From Zizania palustris (taxonomy: Eukaryota; Streptophyta; Magnoliopsida; Poales; Poaceae): a stretch of 64,000 nt of DNA. This document shows, in pieces, positions 12,340 through 22,852 of this stretch. The DNA lies in NCBI GenBank assembly GCA_019279435.1, contig JAAALK010000082.1:19621116-19685115 (forward strand), written 5' to 3'. A program made the position numbers and the translations under genes. The notes under the pieces are model-generated. The model saw nothing but the letters and a program-made list of their open reading frames with translations. It was not told the origin of the DNA and searched no databases. Each line of letters opens with the position of its first letter. Position 1 is the stretch's first letter.

Positions 12340-12348
12340 CTATTTATA
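12340..12348 (-). promoter_or_regulatory. TATA box of the GypA antisense gene
   Basis: TATAAATAG on the minus strand, 105 bases before the ATG at 12235. The antisense genes of GypC and GypF have the same word at similar distances (about 117 and 140 bases). Position conservation among three elements supports an internal promoter distinct from the LTR. Confidence 0.65.
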
Positions 12349-12664
12349 GCCCAGACCAAGATTTTTTACCGTTTGCATCTGCCGTTTCGTATTCCTGACC
12401 GTTACTTTGTTGCGGAATTAACGCAACGCGTAACTTCCATTAGAAGGAAAAAGCCAACGGCTATTTCTTCCAAGTCTAAAAAGGCTTTCAGGCTTCTCGA
12501 GTTAATTCTAAGATAGTTCGAATATAATTTTCTTAGAAGATGATTCGAAGTTTTACGTTTCCATGTATTTCGAAAATGGTTTAAATCTGCTAACCCCTAC
12601 GCATGATTATTTTTCTTGCGTATACTGCTGTCCTAACATTACAGATTTAACGGAGAAGCGTATT

Positions 12665-12675
12665 CGAGGGGCTAC
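12665..12675 (+). other. GypA polypurine tract
   Basis: cgaggggctac directly precedes the 3' LTR start TGTTGGGGG. The identical word precedes the 3' LTRs of GypC and GypF, so it is the family's plus-strand primer site. Confidence 0.7.
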
Positions 12676-13169
12676 TGTTGGGGGAAAATATTCCATCTTC
12701 AGGGTTATTGCAGTAACAGGACAAAGGCTGGTGATTAAGTCGAAGATTTCCAGTATATAACTTCGGGGATGCATTGAATCAAGTTCGAAGTATGATGACG
12801 GACTCCAGTTCGGAGTATATCTTCGAACTTGGACTCTTCTGAGAGCTTCTCTGCTAGCTAAGATGTAAGACTTATCTTCTTTCTCATTAGATTAGTCTTT
12901 TACCATTTTAGCCCTATTAAGGGTACCGAATAGTTTCCACTATGTCGGTTGTAACAGAGGGGTAAAAGGGTCTTTTCCTTAATGTTTGGGCCTATAAATA
13001 CCCCCGTTTTACCCTGTAATACAGACCGAATACAAGTTATTCAATGCACACTTTCGAACTATTTTAAGCTATTATCCTTTCGGAGGCTTGGAATAGTTTA
13101 CTTCACAAACACTTCGTTTGTTAGTTTCTAATCTTTAGAAACCTGTTAGCGTAATCTTTTACGCCAACA
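12676..13169 (+). repeat. GypA 3' LTR, complete (494 bp)
   Basis: It begins TGTTGGGGGAAAATA and ends CCAACA. A TATAAATA box lies at 12993-13000. The R-U5 half resembles the GypC and GypI LTRs closely; the U3 half differs from GypC, so GypA is a different subfamily. The 19 bases between it and LarD (13170-13188) show nothing recognisable. Confidence 0.88.
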
Positions 13170-13188
13170 GGTAGTTTTACCGAAAATA

Positions 13189-14479
13189 TGTTGAGACCTG
13201 ACATAGACCGGTCCTACCAGCCATCTAGGCCCGGTCAGATCGGCCATATGGGCCTGGTCAGATCGGCCATATGGGCCCGGTCAGACTGGCCATGTGGGCT
13301 CGGTCAGACCAGCCCAATCTGTATCTGATTTAGATTAACTGATTTCATGTCTATTTTATCTCTAATTAATTATTGACGACTTGGAACACATGTCCAACTC
13401 AAAATAGAGCCCAGGCACTCATGACCAACATCTATAAAAAGAGGAAAGGCCGATTCAAGGAGCCCCCACAAAACCCTAATAGATCCAATCTATTATTTCC
13501 TTGAATCGTAGCTTTACTTTTTAATTTACTTTCATGCCCAAGATTCAATTCAGCACATAGATTTTCGTGAGTTTGCACTGAAAGCTCTTCGTTTGCCACG
13601 TCATAATCACAGTAAGTCCTTATCAGTTCACTCGTGAATCATCTGTTTCATCCACGTAATGGATTTCTATAGTTTTATCGATTTTCACCGGTAATTCGGT
13701 CTCTTGGCTGAATTACCTTTGGTTTCTTGGTGTTTTTGCATTGTTTCATCTATCCCATCTTCTCCAAGAAATTTTGTGGCAATCCATCCATGGGAAGACG
13801 GTCGTCGGAGACCCAGAGACTATCTTCTAGGAGCCATCGGTCCGACCGGAGGCTATCCTTCAGTCTGACTGGCCCGTGCCGCACCATCACCCGGAGCGCC
13901 AGCACGCAGTGGTCTGACCAGACATACAAGGCTGGTCCTACTGGACCTCATAGAGGGCTTTGGGGGCACTCCGCATCAATGTCAGAGGCCACCCTCCGAG
14001 AGGCACACGTACCCTTCGGTCCGATAGGGCGCCGGACACCGGTCTAACCGCCTGGGAGGCCGAGTCCACCTCCGGTCATCTTCACGACTCACTCTGGAGG
14101 TCGCCCTTCGCACTTCATGCCAAATCCCCCTTCGGCCATACACTTCGCACCACCGGTCTGGCCAGCGGCGTAGCTCCAGTCCGACCAGTTTCCCTTGGCC
14201 GGTCTGACTGTTAAGACCCTCGGTTGAACTAGCCCTATTCTGGCCGGTTTAATTAGGTTTAATTATTTTTAGTTATTTTCTCACACATTGGTTAATTGAA
14301 TAATTTTAGATTAATATTATTTGATTGGCTGGAGACTCCGTTATTTCCTTACCACTGTTTAAGGTTCATCGGAATACGGTGTCAGCGTTGTGTCATGTTT
14401 AGGGGTTTACTCCTAAATATACACACACTTTTGGATCGCCGGATCGTTGTACGTGTGTTTGGCTCATTTTCGTGCAACA
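13189..14479 (+). repeat. LarD 5' LTR with a 23-bp tandem repeat in U3
   Basis: Homologous to 17281-18494. It contains TATAAAAA at 13433-13440 and ends CAACA. Four copies of a 23-base unit (ggcccggtcagatcggccatatg and variants) lie at 13228-13319, where the 3' LTR has only one. An open frame at 13727-14047 recurs in the other LTR only because the LTRs are duplicates; it has no known protein match and I do not call it a gene. Confidence 0.8.
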
Positions 14480-14486
14480 CACTTTT

Positions 14487-14504
14487 TGGCGACTCCACTG
14501 GGGA
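14487..14504 (+). other. LarD primer binding site
   Basis: TGGCGACTCCACTGGGGA lies seven bases after the 5' LTR. The TGGCGACTCNNCTGGGGA form is a common PBS of plant gypsy elements. It differs from the GypA/C/F site, so LarD belongs to another lineage. Confidence 0.7.
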
Positions 14505-14529
14505 AAGTCATGCTAAGCACTTCTACATT

Positions 14530-16730
14530 GACGACATGTACACCTACTACCTCTACATCAACGGGACCCTCAACGCCGATGAATCCAGTGAGGATCTTAG
14601 AGATTGACGATAGCAACATCATCATCCCCACCCTCGATGACCTCTTTGAGGAGGATAGGGCAGAACTCGAGGCTAGGACAAGGGAGATGCACACTCCTTT
14701 TCTTGGCCTCTTCACCAAGACCCACGGGGGCTTCGTCAAGCGCAACATCGACGTCCCCAATCTCTGCAGAACTAAGGTAAAACCATCATCCCCTTGACTG
14801 TCCTGCACGGACATCAAGCAAAAAATAGCCACATAAGTAGACCAGGCCATTAGCGCTACCATTTTAAACCGCGTAGAGGCCATGATCGACTCTAAGATGG
14901 AGGCAATGTTCAGGAGATTTGGCTTTTCTGAGGCCGCTTCCCTAACTTTGATAACTAGTGTACCCCTTATCCATCACATACATAGTAGGACCGACGGGAG
15001 TATTGAGAAGACCATAGCGTCTATGGCCACACCATCCATGGCCGAGATGACATATGACCCTATCGGTCCGACCAACCATCAGGATGGTCTGATCGACTAT
15101 CACACCCTCAGTTAGACCGACCTTATGGCTGGTCAGACCACCACTGTCACACACTATGCACCACTGCCCGTGCCTACACTACCTTATCCCACGCTGCCCA
15201 CACCTCCTACTCCCACACATCCGCATAGGACCGATTATGTCCTATATCACGAGCCATCATGAGAGGAGGAGCTGCATGGCCGACACCATGATATAACACC
15301 GCATGTCGCACCCCAGCACGAGAGACGCACGCAGGCATGAAGCGTAAATGACTTTGATGAGCGGATTTGAGCACTGTTTAGAGAATGTGCGTCTTGGACA
15401 CCTAGAGGTCAGTTTAGGGTTTATCGCAAGCCGAACACTGATCACTTCGACACCATCCCATAACCGCATGGCTTTAGGGTGCCTGAGTTTACAAAATTTG
15501 ACGGCGAAGGTAGTAAGACCACCCTAGAGCACATAGTCCAATTCTTGGCGCAGTGTGGCGAAGCTAGTGGGTCGGATGCTTTGAAGCTTATATTGTTCTC
15601 TCTATCGCTTTCCGGCACCGCTTTAACTTGGTTTTCAGCGTTACCGCCAAACTCCATTCAGACATGGCCCAGTTGGAGTAGAAGTTCCATGATTATTTTT
15701 ACATTGGGAAACCAAGCTTAGACTTTCACACTTGACATCCCTTAGACAAAAAACTAGTGAGAGTGTTTCCGAGTACATTAAGCATTTTAGGGACACTAGG
15801 AACCGATGTTTATCTTTAAACATTTTTGATAGAGACTTGGACGACCTAGCTTTTAATGGTCTTCTCTCCGAACATAAGGAGAAACTAGACAGCCAGGATT
15901 TCTTTGATGTTAGTTAAGTGTTGTAGAAGGCTCTAGTTCAAGAAAGACGATCCAAAAGTAGAAAATTCACTAAAACATTCAACAAGCCTAAGGCCGAGGT
16001 GCACATCATGGAGCACTCTGATGAGAAATCATCGGAGAGTGAGGACGACTCGCCAGACATGTATACTGCAGAATGGACTTGGTCTAGTAAGGCCCAACCC
16101 ATTACTTGCAGTGAGTTACGATCATCTCCTGCCAAGAGTCTGCCCAGCGAGGTGTAGTATTCTTTTGATGTGACCAAGTGTGATAAAATATTTAATTTTT
16201 TGATGAAGAACAAACTCATCAGGTTACCAAAGGGTCACATCATTCTGACTACCGACGACTTGAAGAAGCGGGCTTATTGTAAGTGGCATGATTCTCATTC
16301 CCATTCTACTAACGTTTTGCAATTTCTTTTTGTCGTCAGGTTCAATCGGCCATAGAAGAAGGACGGTTAAAGATATATACAAATCCCAAGATGAAGCTCA
16401 ACAAGGACCCCTTTCCCATTAACACTATTGATCTCGACGGGAAGAAGGTGCTGATTCGGCCTGAGCAGGCCGGGTCTGCTAAGGGGAAGGAGGTCGTGAT
16501 TGGAGAACCACATCCACACATGCTCATGCCGAAGAACCATGAGGTAGGAGTGTGGAAGGTAAACACTAGCTCATCGTCTTCAGGTGCGACTCACAAGAAG
16601 CTGAAGGTGACATACAACATGCTACTCCAAAAGTACTAGAAGAGGGCCGATAAGGCGAACCCTCGGTTAGGACCTCCAACGAGGCCAGAGCCTCCTCGAA
16701 AGGGTCGGTTCGGCCCATGATGGTTGAGTC
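14530..16730 (+). pseudogene. LarD gag, degenerate
   Basis: Fragments of one gag protein are spread over several frames. An N-terminal acidic segment lies at 14580-14797 (IDDSNIIIPTLDDLFEEDRAE). The capsid core at 15480-15917 has FTKFDGEGSK, GTALTWFSALPPNSIQTW and VSEYIKHFRD, typical of Retrotrans_gag. A later segment at 16160-16310 has YCKWHDSHSHSTN, resembling a zinc-knuckle start, but its distal Cys is lost after a frame change. The C-terminal part is at 16391-16639. Stops lie near 14797, 15112, 15260, 15474, 15721 and 15915. The protein would have packaged element RNA; nothing here can do so now. The stretch 16740-17280 holds only a proline-rich tail and no pol. Confidence 0.75.
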
Positions 16731-17280
16731 CATTAGAGCCATCTTACCCTCCACCACCGTATCATCTACCGATGACGCAATGGCCCCCTATCTACTTTCC
16801 GCCTACTGGGTACCCTGCCCCATATTATATCGCTCTGTTCCTACCATCCAGATTTTATAACATGCAGGGTCTGATGAGTGCTCCATGAGGCGATGTCTTC
16901 AACATGTTATCTATCATGCCACGAGGACGTCCGGAGACAGCGTCCGAAGCTCTCTTTGTCAAGGTAGGGTCCAGGGATGTCCCAATCCCTAAGGAGAACT
17001 CCACAGAACAGGACGAAGGTGAGCCATAGATGGAGATCGAGCAGCAGCCAGTCGGTCCGACCATAGCCATAGGGTCGGTCAGACCACCCTCGGTACCTCG
17101 GTCTGACCGGCCAACTGTGGCCAGTCTGACCGACACTATGAGGGAACCCGGCACCAGTCGTTCCGACCAACCCACCATGGCCACTCCGACCGAGAGTACA
17201 CAGGAGCAAGGGTCCACCAACAGAAAAATTGTCGAGGCTTATTCGGGCAATTCCCATGTGGCCAAAAATTCTAGGAACAA

Positions 17281-18494
17281 TGTTGTGGTGCCCGGCACTA
17301 AGCCATGTAGGCCCGGTCAGACCGGCCCAATTTGTACCCAATTGAGATTAGCTGATTTTAGGTCTATTTTATCTCTAATTAATTATTAACAACTTGGAAC
17401 CTGTGTCCAACTCAAAATAGAGCCTAGGCACTAATGACCAACATCTATAAATAGAGGCCAGGCCGATTCAAGGAGCTCCCCCTAAAACCCTAATAGATCT
17501 AAACTATTATTTTCTTGTATCGTACCTTTAATTTTCAATTTACTTTCTTTCCCAAGAGTCAATTCAGCACGTAGATCTTCGTGAGTTTGCACTGAAAGCT
17601 CTTCATCCGCCATATCGTAATCACGGTAAGTCCTTGTCGGTTCGCTCGTGAATCATCTGTTTCATCTACGTAACGGATTTCTATCGTTTTATCAGTTTTT
17701 ATTGGTAATTCGGTCTCTTAGTCGAGTTACCTTTGGTTTCTTGGTGTTTTTGCAGTGTTTCATCTATCCCATCTTCTCAAAGAAATTTTGTGGCAATCTA
17801 TCCACAGGAAGACGGTTGCCGGAGCCCCGTAGACTATCTTCCAGGAGTCGTCGGTCCGATCGGAGGCCATCCTTTGGTCCGACCGGCCCATGCCGAGCTG
17901 TCACCCGAAGCGCCAACATGCAGCGGTCTGACCGGCCATACAAGGCTGGTCCGACCGGACCTCGCAGAGGGCTTCGGGGGCTCTCCGCATCAACGCCGGA
18001 GGCCACCCTCCGAGGGGCACCCATACCCTTCGGTCCGATCGGGCTTCAGATTTTAGTCTAATGGGCTGGGAGGCTGAGTCTCCCTCCGATCGTCTCCACG
18101 ACTCACTCCGAAGGTAGCCCTTCACACATCACGTCGAAGCCCCCTTCGGCCATACACTTCACACTGCTGGTCCGACCGACGGCGTAGCTATGGTCCGACC
18201 GACTTCTTTTGGCCGGTCCGATCGGTAGGACCCTCAGTTGAACTGGCCGTATTCTGGCCGGTTTAATTAGGTTTAATTATTTTTAGTTATTTTCTCACAC
18301 ATCGGTTAATTGAATAATTTTAGATTAATATTATTTGATTTCCTGGCGACTACGCTATTTCCTTACCACTATTTAAGGATCGTCGGAACGCGGCGTTGGC
18401 ATTTTGTCACGTTTAGGGGTTTACTCCTAAATATCCCCACGCTTTTGGATCGCCGGATCGGCGTCCATGTGTTTGGTGCATTTTCGTGTCAACA
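17281..18494 (+). repeat. LarD 3' LTR (1214 bp)
   Basis: It starts TGTTGTGGTGCCCGG and ends CGTGTCAACA, collinear with the 5' LTR. A TATAAATAG box lies at 17446-17454. It lacks the 23-bp repeat expansion of the 5' copy. Substitutions against the 5' LTR are frequent by eye, so the element is old. No clean polypurine tract is visible before 17281. Confidence 0.8.
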
Positions 18495-18737
18495 TCAGTA
18501 CCAGTTATCTCCAGTCCAGCACTAAAGCTATATCTCTCATGGTTTAAAAAATAGAAGCCAATAAATTTTTAAACCTTGAAAAGAACTAACACTGTTGCAC
18601 AACTTTTGTAGCTAGGACTGGCACTGAAAGTTGTGCAATAGTACTGGTTTGTGGCTACAACCACACTAATAGTTGTGCAACAATACCGGTATTTTGCACA
18701 AACCTACATTGATATTTACCGCTATAAAACAGTAGTG
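18495..18737. mobile_element. CACTA-type end remnant
   Basis: The right edge reads cagtagtg, that is CACTACTG on the minus strand. Inside it, short words such as agttgtgcaa and ttgcacaac recur in both orientations, as in CACTA subterminal regions. The left part is missing where LarD ends. There is no coding content. It could also be a MITE fragment, and without the other end the class stays tentative. Confidence 0.4.
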
Positions 18738-18954
18738 TGAGCTAGATAGTGAGGCCATGAGAATTGTGTAGTGCAAAACTGTGTTGGAGGCCAAAGCTTT
18801 CTAGAGACAAGATTTTGGGAAGGCATTTTTTGCTATTCATTTTCTTCTTTCCATTTAAATCATGTGCTAAATATTTACTATTGAATGATCGAATTAAATG
18901 TTTGGAGGCCATATTAAATGTATGCTTACCCACATTTATTTCTCTTCACGAATG

Positions 18955-19170
18955 GAATTGAATGTCTGAAATGGAATGAATGGAGGCTTTAGTGCTTGTA
19001 GATATTAATTTCTCTCCATGGAATTGAATGTATGGAGGCCATGGTTGTACATATGTTGAATGTATGGAGGTCATGTTGATTTGGCGGTTGTACACATGTT
19101 GAATGTATAGAGACCATGTTGATTTTGTGGTTGTACCCATGAGTTGTTTTTAATGGATTGAATTGAATGT
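18955..19170 (+). repeat. Imperfect tandem array 'gaatgtatggaggccatg'
   Basis: Four or five units of variable length (about 45-65 bases) contain 'ttgaatgtatggaggccatgttgattttgtggttgtacacatg'. Units are diverged, with an AT-rich spacer in some. No coding or regulatory meaning is evident. Confidence 0.6.
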
Positions 19171-19239
19171 ATGGATGCAATATTAATTTTCCAAAAATTT
19201 CTCTTAGCTTTATGGATTTCTCTTCATTGTTAATAAATA

Positions 19240-19288
19240 TATGGAGGTCATGTTGAATTTATTTTTAAAATTCAACATGACCTCCATA
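19240..19288. repeat. Perfect inverted repeat, 21-bp stem, 7-nt loop
   Basis: The arm at 19240-19260 (tatggaggtcatgttgaattt) is the exact reverse complement of 19268-19288, with loop attttta. The arm sequence is a variant of the neighbouring tandem unit, so the palindrome probably arose by inverted duplication of that unit. Transcripts would fold into a short hairpin. No terminator T-run follows. Confidence 0.75.
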
Positions 19289-19774
19289 CAACGTCAATGT
19301 GATTAATCTTCATAGCCTTTCCATGTGAGTTAAAATCTAAAATTGATTTTTTAAATGAAAAAATGAAGCACTAAACTAATGGCGTAATACATGGTACAAT
19401 TACATGATTGATCTTCACAACATTCTGAATGTAGATTATCTATGTCGAAACATATATTTTCACAACATCTCTTGGAGAGTATTGAAAACAAAATTTGGAA
19501 ATATTTTTAAAATCAAAAAACTAAATGTTGACTAATAAATTAATATATTGTAGGAATGGAACGTTATGAAGGTATATTCTCTAGGCCAAAATAAGTACCG
19601 ACAAACAATGATGGTTTAAGATAAAAGGTAATTAAACTATCACTACCGATCTTTCAAAAATATTAGCAATTTTATGTGCAGACAAGTTAATTATGTGAGA
19701 TTAATTATAATGATATGTAGTTGGACCACTTATGGATGTACAATGATCGTGGATCCATGTTCATTAATATTGTC

Positions 19775-21526
19775 TGTTGGGGGAAAATACTTCATCCTCA
19801 TGATTATCCAAGATTCCAAGCAAATACATTATGCAACCAATATAAAGGCAAGTTTTAATCTCGGAGCCCAAGACTTGCCTCCGGATAGAAGGTCTCGAAG
19901 CCAAAGGGTCCATCCAAGTTCCGGTCCGAGGGGACCCTCCAAAAGGCTTTCCCTTTAGAGTGGAAAACAATCAGAAGGATGGGACGTCTACTTTATCAAC
20001 ATCCTTCGAACATGTTTTACCATATTAACCCTATATAGGATACCGATATAGTATCCATTATGTCAGTTGTAATTAAGGGGTAAAAGGTTTTTTCCCTAGA
20101 GGTTTTACCTATAAGTACGCCCTTCTCACCTTGTAAAAGGCATCGAATATTCAGATATTCAATACACACTTCGAACTATTCTGAGCTATTATCCTATTCG
20201 TCAGTTCTTGATCTTATAGAACCTATCACTAATAGAAAACCCCCCTGTAGCTACGCCATAGTAGTAACGCCATGTAAAAGTATCTCTACATCCACATATA
20301 AAGATGCTTGTTGACACGATTTTGAAAGCATGTCAGATTGTTACGATAATAGACACGCTTATATTGTTACGAATCATACGAAGATATTTTTTGACACGCT
20401 ATTGAAGTCATCTCAAAATGACACGACGTTAGACGTGATTTAAAGCGTCATTATCACACAGAGACATTGTAAAGTGTATCAAACATTTGTTTATAGCTAG
20501 GTATAGATGCTTTCTAACTTGATTAGAAAAGCGTATTGAATAGATACAAAGTTTAACATGATGTCATTCCGTGAATAGCATGTAGATTAGTCGTAAATCG
20601 TATCAAATAACCATCAATAGAAAATGACATGGACATAAACACGCTTTGAAGTGTCATTATCCTCTTGATACATTTTAAAGCATATCGAACAATTGTTTGT
20701 AATCGCGCATCACTCTTTAGTCCCACCTCGCTAGTTTGAATCAGTGTGAGTGGTGGGCTGCCTATAAAACCAGGGCGAGGGGCACACCTTAGCAGCACAA
20801 ATCTAATGTGTTTTGCATTAGTATTATGTCAAGAAATAAAATTATGTTTGAAGTTTGATACACATATTAAGTAATGATTTATTTTATGGTTATTTTCTAT
20901 AGATAACCATGTTGATTTCGGATATCCGGATAATATTTTTTCGGATTAACCAAATTCATATCCGGATAAGATTTGTATCCGAATTAAAAAAATCCGGATC
21001 CGAAACCATTTTTTCGGATTCGGATGGAAACTATCCGATTCATTTTCATCCTTAGCCATGTCTCGTGCCACATCATCTGCCACGTCATGTTCCGCGCTCT
21101 ACAAATTCGTCTCTATACTTATTACTGCGCAATAAGGTGTCCTTATAAAACACATCTATATTATTAGACATGATTTGTATATGTATCTATAAATTGTATC
21201 TACATTTATTAACGTGAATGAAATGTCACAATACTACGTAACTACACCACTACAGACGTTTTATACATGTGTCTACTAAATTGTATCTAACTTTATAGAT
21301 ATGCAAATAACGTGTTTATAGACTATCTCTTTATTTCATAGCAACGCATAAATAATTCATCTCTACAAGGTTTGACGTGGTACGTACGAAGACGCTTCTA
21401 ACATGCTTTATGAATGTGTGTCTATATTCACATAGAGATGAAATAAAGCATGTCTACACCCAAATTCTGGAGTAGCTATAGGGGGAGTTTTCTAGTAGTG
21501 TATTAGCATAATCCGTTGTGCCAACA
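19775..21526 (+). repeat. GypI 5' LTR, split by MiteJ
   Basis: LTR sequence lies at 19775-20226 and 21504-21526, about 475 bases when MiteJ and one copy of the tat duplication are removed. Homology to the GypA/GypC LTR is clear in R-U5 (tattcaatacacacttcgaactattctgagctattatcc) and at the end (ttagcataatccgttgtgccaaca). Confidence 0.8.
20227..21500. mobile_element. MiteJ: non-autonomous CACTA-like element (1274 bp)
   Basis: The left end, CACTAATAGAAAACCCCCCT, and the reverse complement of the right end, CACTACTAGAAAACTCCCCC, are terminal inverted repeats of about 28 bases with few mismatches. A 3-bp duplication, tat, flanks it (20224-20226 and 21501-21503), as expected for CACTA elements. The interior is AT-rich with recurring words such as 'acacgcnttgaagtgtca' in both orientations and no transposase ORF. 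It needs a transposase supplied in trans. Confidence 0.85.
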
Positions 21527-21731
21527 GGTGGCGCCGTCCGTGGGGAACCTAGTACTAAAAGCTAGTTTTGTGCCACTGCCTGTATTTCGAAGAGCGTTTG
21601 CTGAGGGAGTTTCGTAGTCTCAAGATTCCGCACACCCTTCGACAAAAGGGGGCTTTTTTCGAAGGCCTTTTTTCGCATTCCTCAATCTTCCAAAGCTCCT
21701 GGTCTTCGGACCATGTTTAGCTTCGTAAGTC

Positions 21732-22850
21732 ATGTCTCCCAAGAGTAGTTTAGCCATCGGTCTCCTCCAAAGGTCCCCTCGGACCTCCAATGCAGGGCCT
21801 TCATACGTCCCTCAAACTCCTGAAGTAGTCAATAGGCCTCGAGCAGCCAGAGTTCCTTGGGTAACTCCGTCTGTGCTTTGAACTAACTATGTTAGTTCTC
21901 AAGACCCAGAGGATCCCTCCGGAGGAAGTGAAGACCTCCCCGAAGACGTAGCCGCTCAGATAACGTGGCTTCAAGCGGAGGTAGAAAGATGGAGGCAGGA
22001 GGCCGCGGACAGGCTTCGCCCTCAAGCCATCCCTCCTATTTGGAAGTCCATCAAGACGACGGCCTCGATGATTATCTCGAAGCCCCTCAAGTCTAAGAAA
22101 ATGCCAAAAATGCCTCTTTCGACGATGAATCCCCACTGCATCCTGACTTGCAGAAGGTGTGCTTCGATCCCAGGTTCCGAGCCTCGAAGCTGCACAAATA
22201 CTCCGGAGGGTCTGATCCTAGAGAATTTTCTTGTACTTACGCCCATGCAATAGAAGCAAGCGGAGGGGTCCGAAATACGATGGCAAAGTGTTTCCCCCTT
22301 GCGTTAGAAGGTGTAGCCCTTCGTTGGTTCTAGTCTCTAAAACAAGGATCAATTAAGTCATGGGAGCAGTTGAAGAAGAAATGTGTGAGCAATTTCCAGG
22401 GGACTTTTGTAGCCCCGATGTCTACTGGAAGCCTTTTTCAAGTGAAGCAGCAGGCGTGAGAAAATCTTCTAGAATACTTCGTGCGCTTCACCCACACCAA
22501 GTCCCAGATAAAAGGGTGGTCCACATCGTCTGTGGTCGATGCAGCGCGCGAAGTTATTTTTAATCCCGACCTCCTGAGCAAACGTCACGGGAAGCCGGTG
22601 TCTTCAGTAGCGCAATTGATGGCATACTTCGAGCAGTATGCCAAGGCAGAAGAAGGATGCCTCCAGAGAACTGTAGTATCCACACCAAACCTTCCCCAAG
22701 AAGTCAAGCTAGAGCCAGGGGCTCTGAATCCTCCGCAAGTCCTCGATAATCATGCTAATAATCAGAGAAGAGGAAGGAAGCAATTTTGCTCTGAAGTGTT
22801 GAATATTGCCCCCTCCGCTCCGAAGATGCCTTCCAACTATAAACAGGCTT
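21732..22850 (+). pseudogene. GypI gag, degenerate
   Basis: It starts MSPKSSLAIG at 21732 and follows the GypA/GypC gag. It includes WRQEAADRLRPQ, then across frame changes KVCFDPRFRASKLHKYSGG, EASGGVRNTMAKCFPLALEG and SSVVDAAREV. Stops occur near 21880 and 22333, with several frame shifts. The C-terminal zinc-finger part is absent because the copy ends at 22852. It is a structural capsid protein by family. Confidence 0.75.
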
Positions 22851-22852
22851 AA

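Larger units (their letters stand above)
2007..13169 (+). mobile_element. GypA: decayed Ty3/gypsy element, Tat lineage, with antisense gene
   Basis: Order on the + strand: partial 5' LTR, PBS, gag-pol, tandem repeats, a gene on the opposite strand, PPT, full 3' LTR ending CCAACA. The gag-pol product closely matches that of GypC and the layout is identical. Tat elements of plants (for example the RIRE2 and Grande groups) are known to carry an extra ORF on the complementary strand; the lineage call rests on that and on the extra RNase H-like domain after RT. The 5' LTR lacks its first ~176 bases where CopL joins. Every ORF is broken, so this copy cannot be autonomous. Confidence 0.88.
13189..18494 (+). 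mobile_element. LarD: non-autonomous LTR element with gag only
   Basis: Two ~1.2-1.3 kb direct repeats (TGTTG...CAACA) flank 2.8 kb of internal DNA with a PBS and a decayed gag, but no protease, RT, RNase H or integrase in any frame. The organisation resembles gag-only gypsy relatives described in rice (Spip/Squiq type); that comparison is from memory. Five-base flanks (aaata left, tcagt right) do not match, so either an end is mis-set or a flank has been rearranged. The LTRs are rich in 'ggtccgaccgg'-like words. Confidence 0.78.
18738..19774. other. AT-rich DNA without genes
   Basis: No ORF with a recognisable product, no LTR and no RNA gene is visible. It holds a tandem array (18955-19170) and a hairpin (19240-19288), listed separately. 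It may be older, low-copy DNA or an unrecognised DNA transposon. Confidence 0.5.
19775..22852 (+). mobile_element. GypI: 5' fragment of a Tat gypsy element
   Basis: It comprises a 5' LTR starting TGTTGGGGGAAAATAC (interrupted by MiteJ), a PBS TGGCGCCGTCCGTGGGGA at 21529-21546, and a degenerate gag that stops abruptly at about 22852. Pol and the 3' half do not follow; the sequence switches to CopH-like LTR material. I infer that CopH inserted here and that the rest of GypI lies right of the window, but the junction lacks a recognisable copia LTR end. Confidence 0.75.

Noticed and set aside
13727..18061. A ~100-130 aa open frame repeated in both LarD LTRs
   Set aside because: Its recurrence follows from LTR duplication. 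No recognisable domain is present and the composition is dominated by the 'ggtccgaccgg' repeats.
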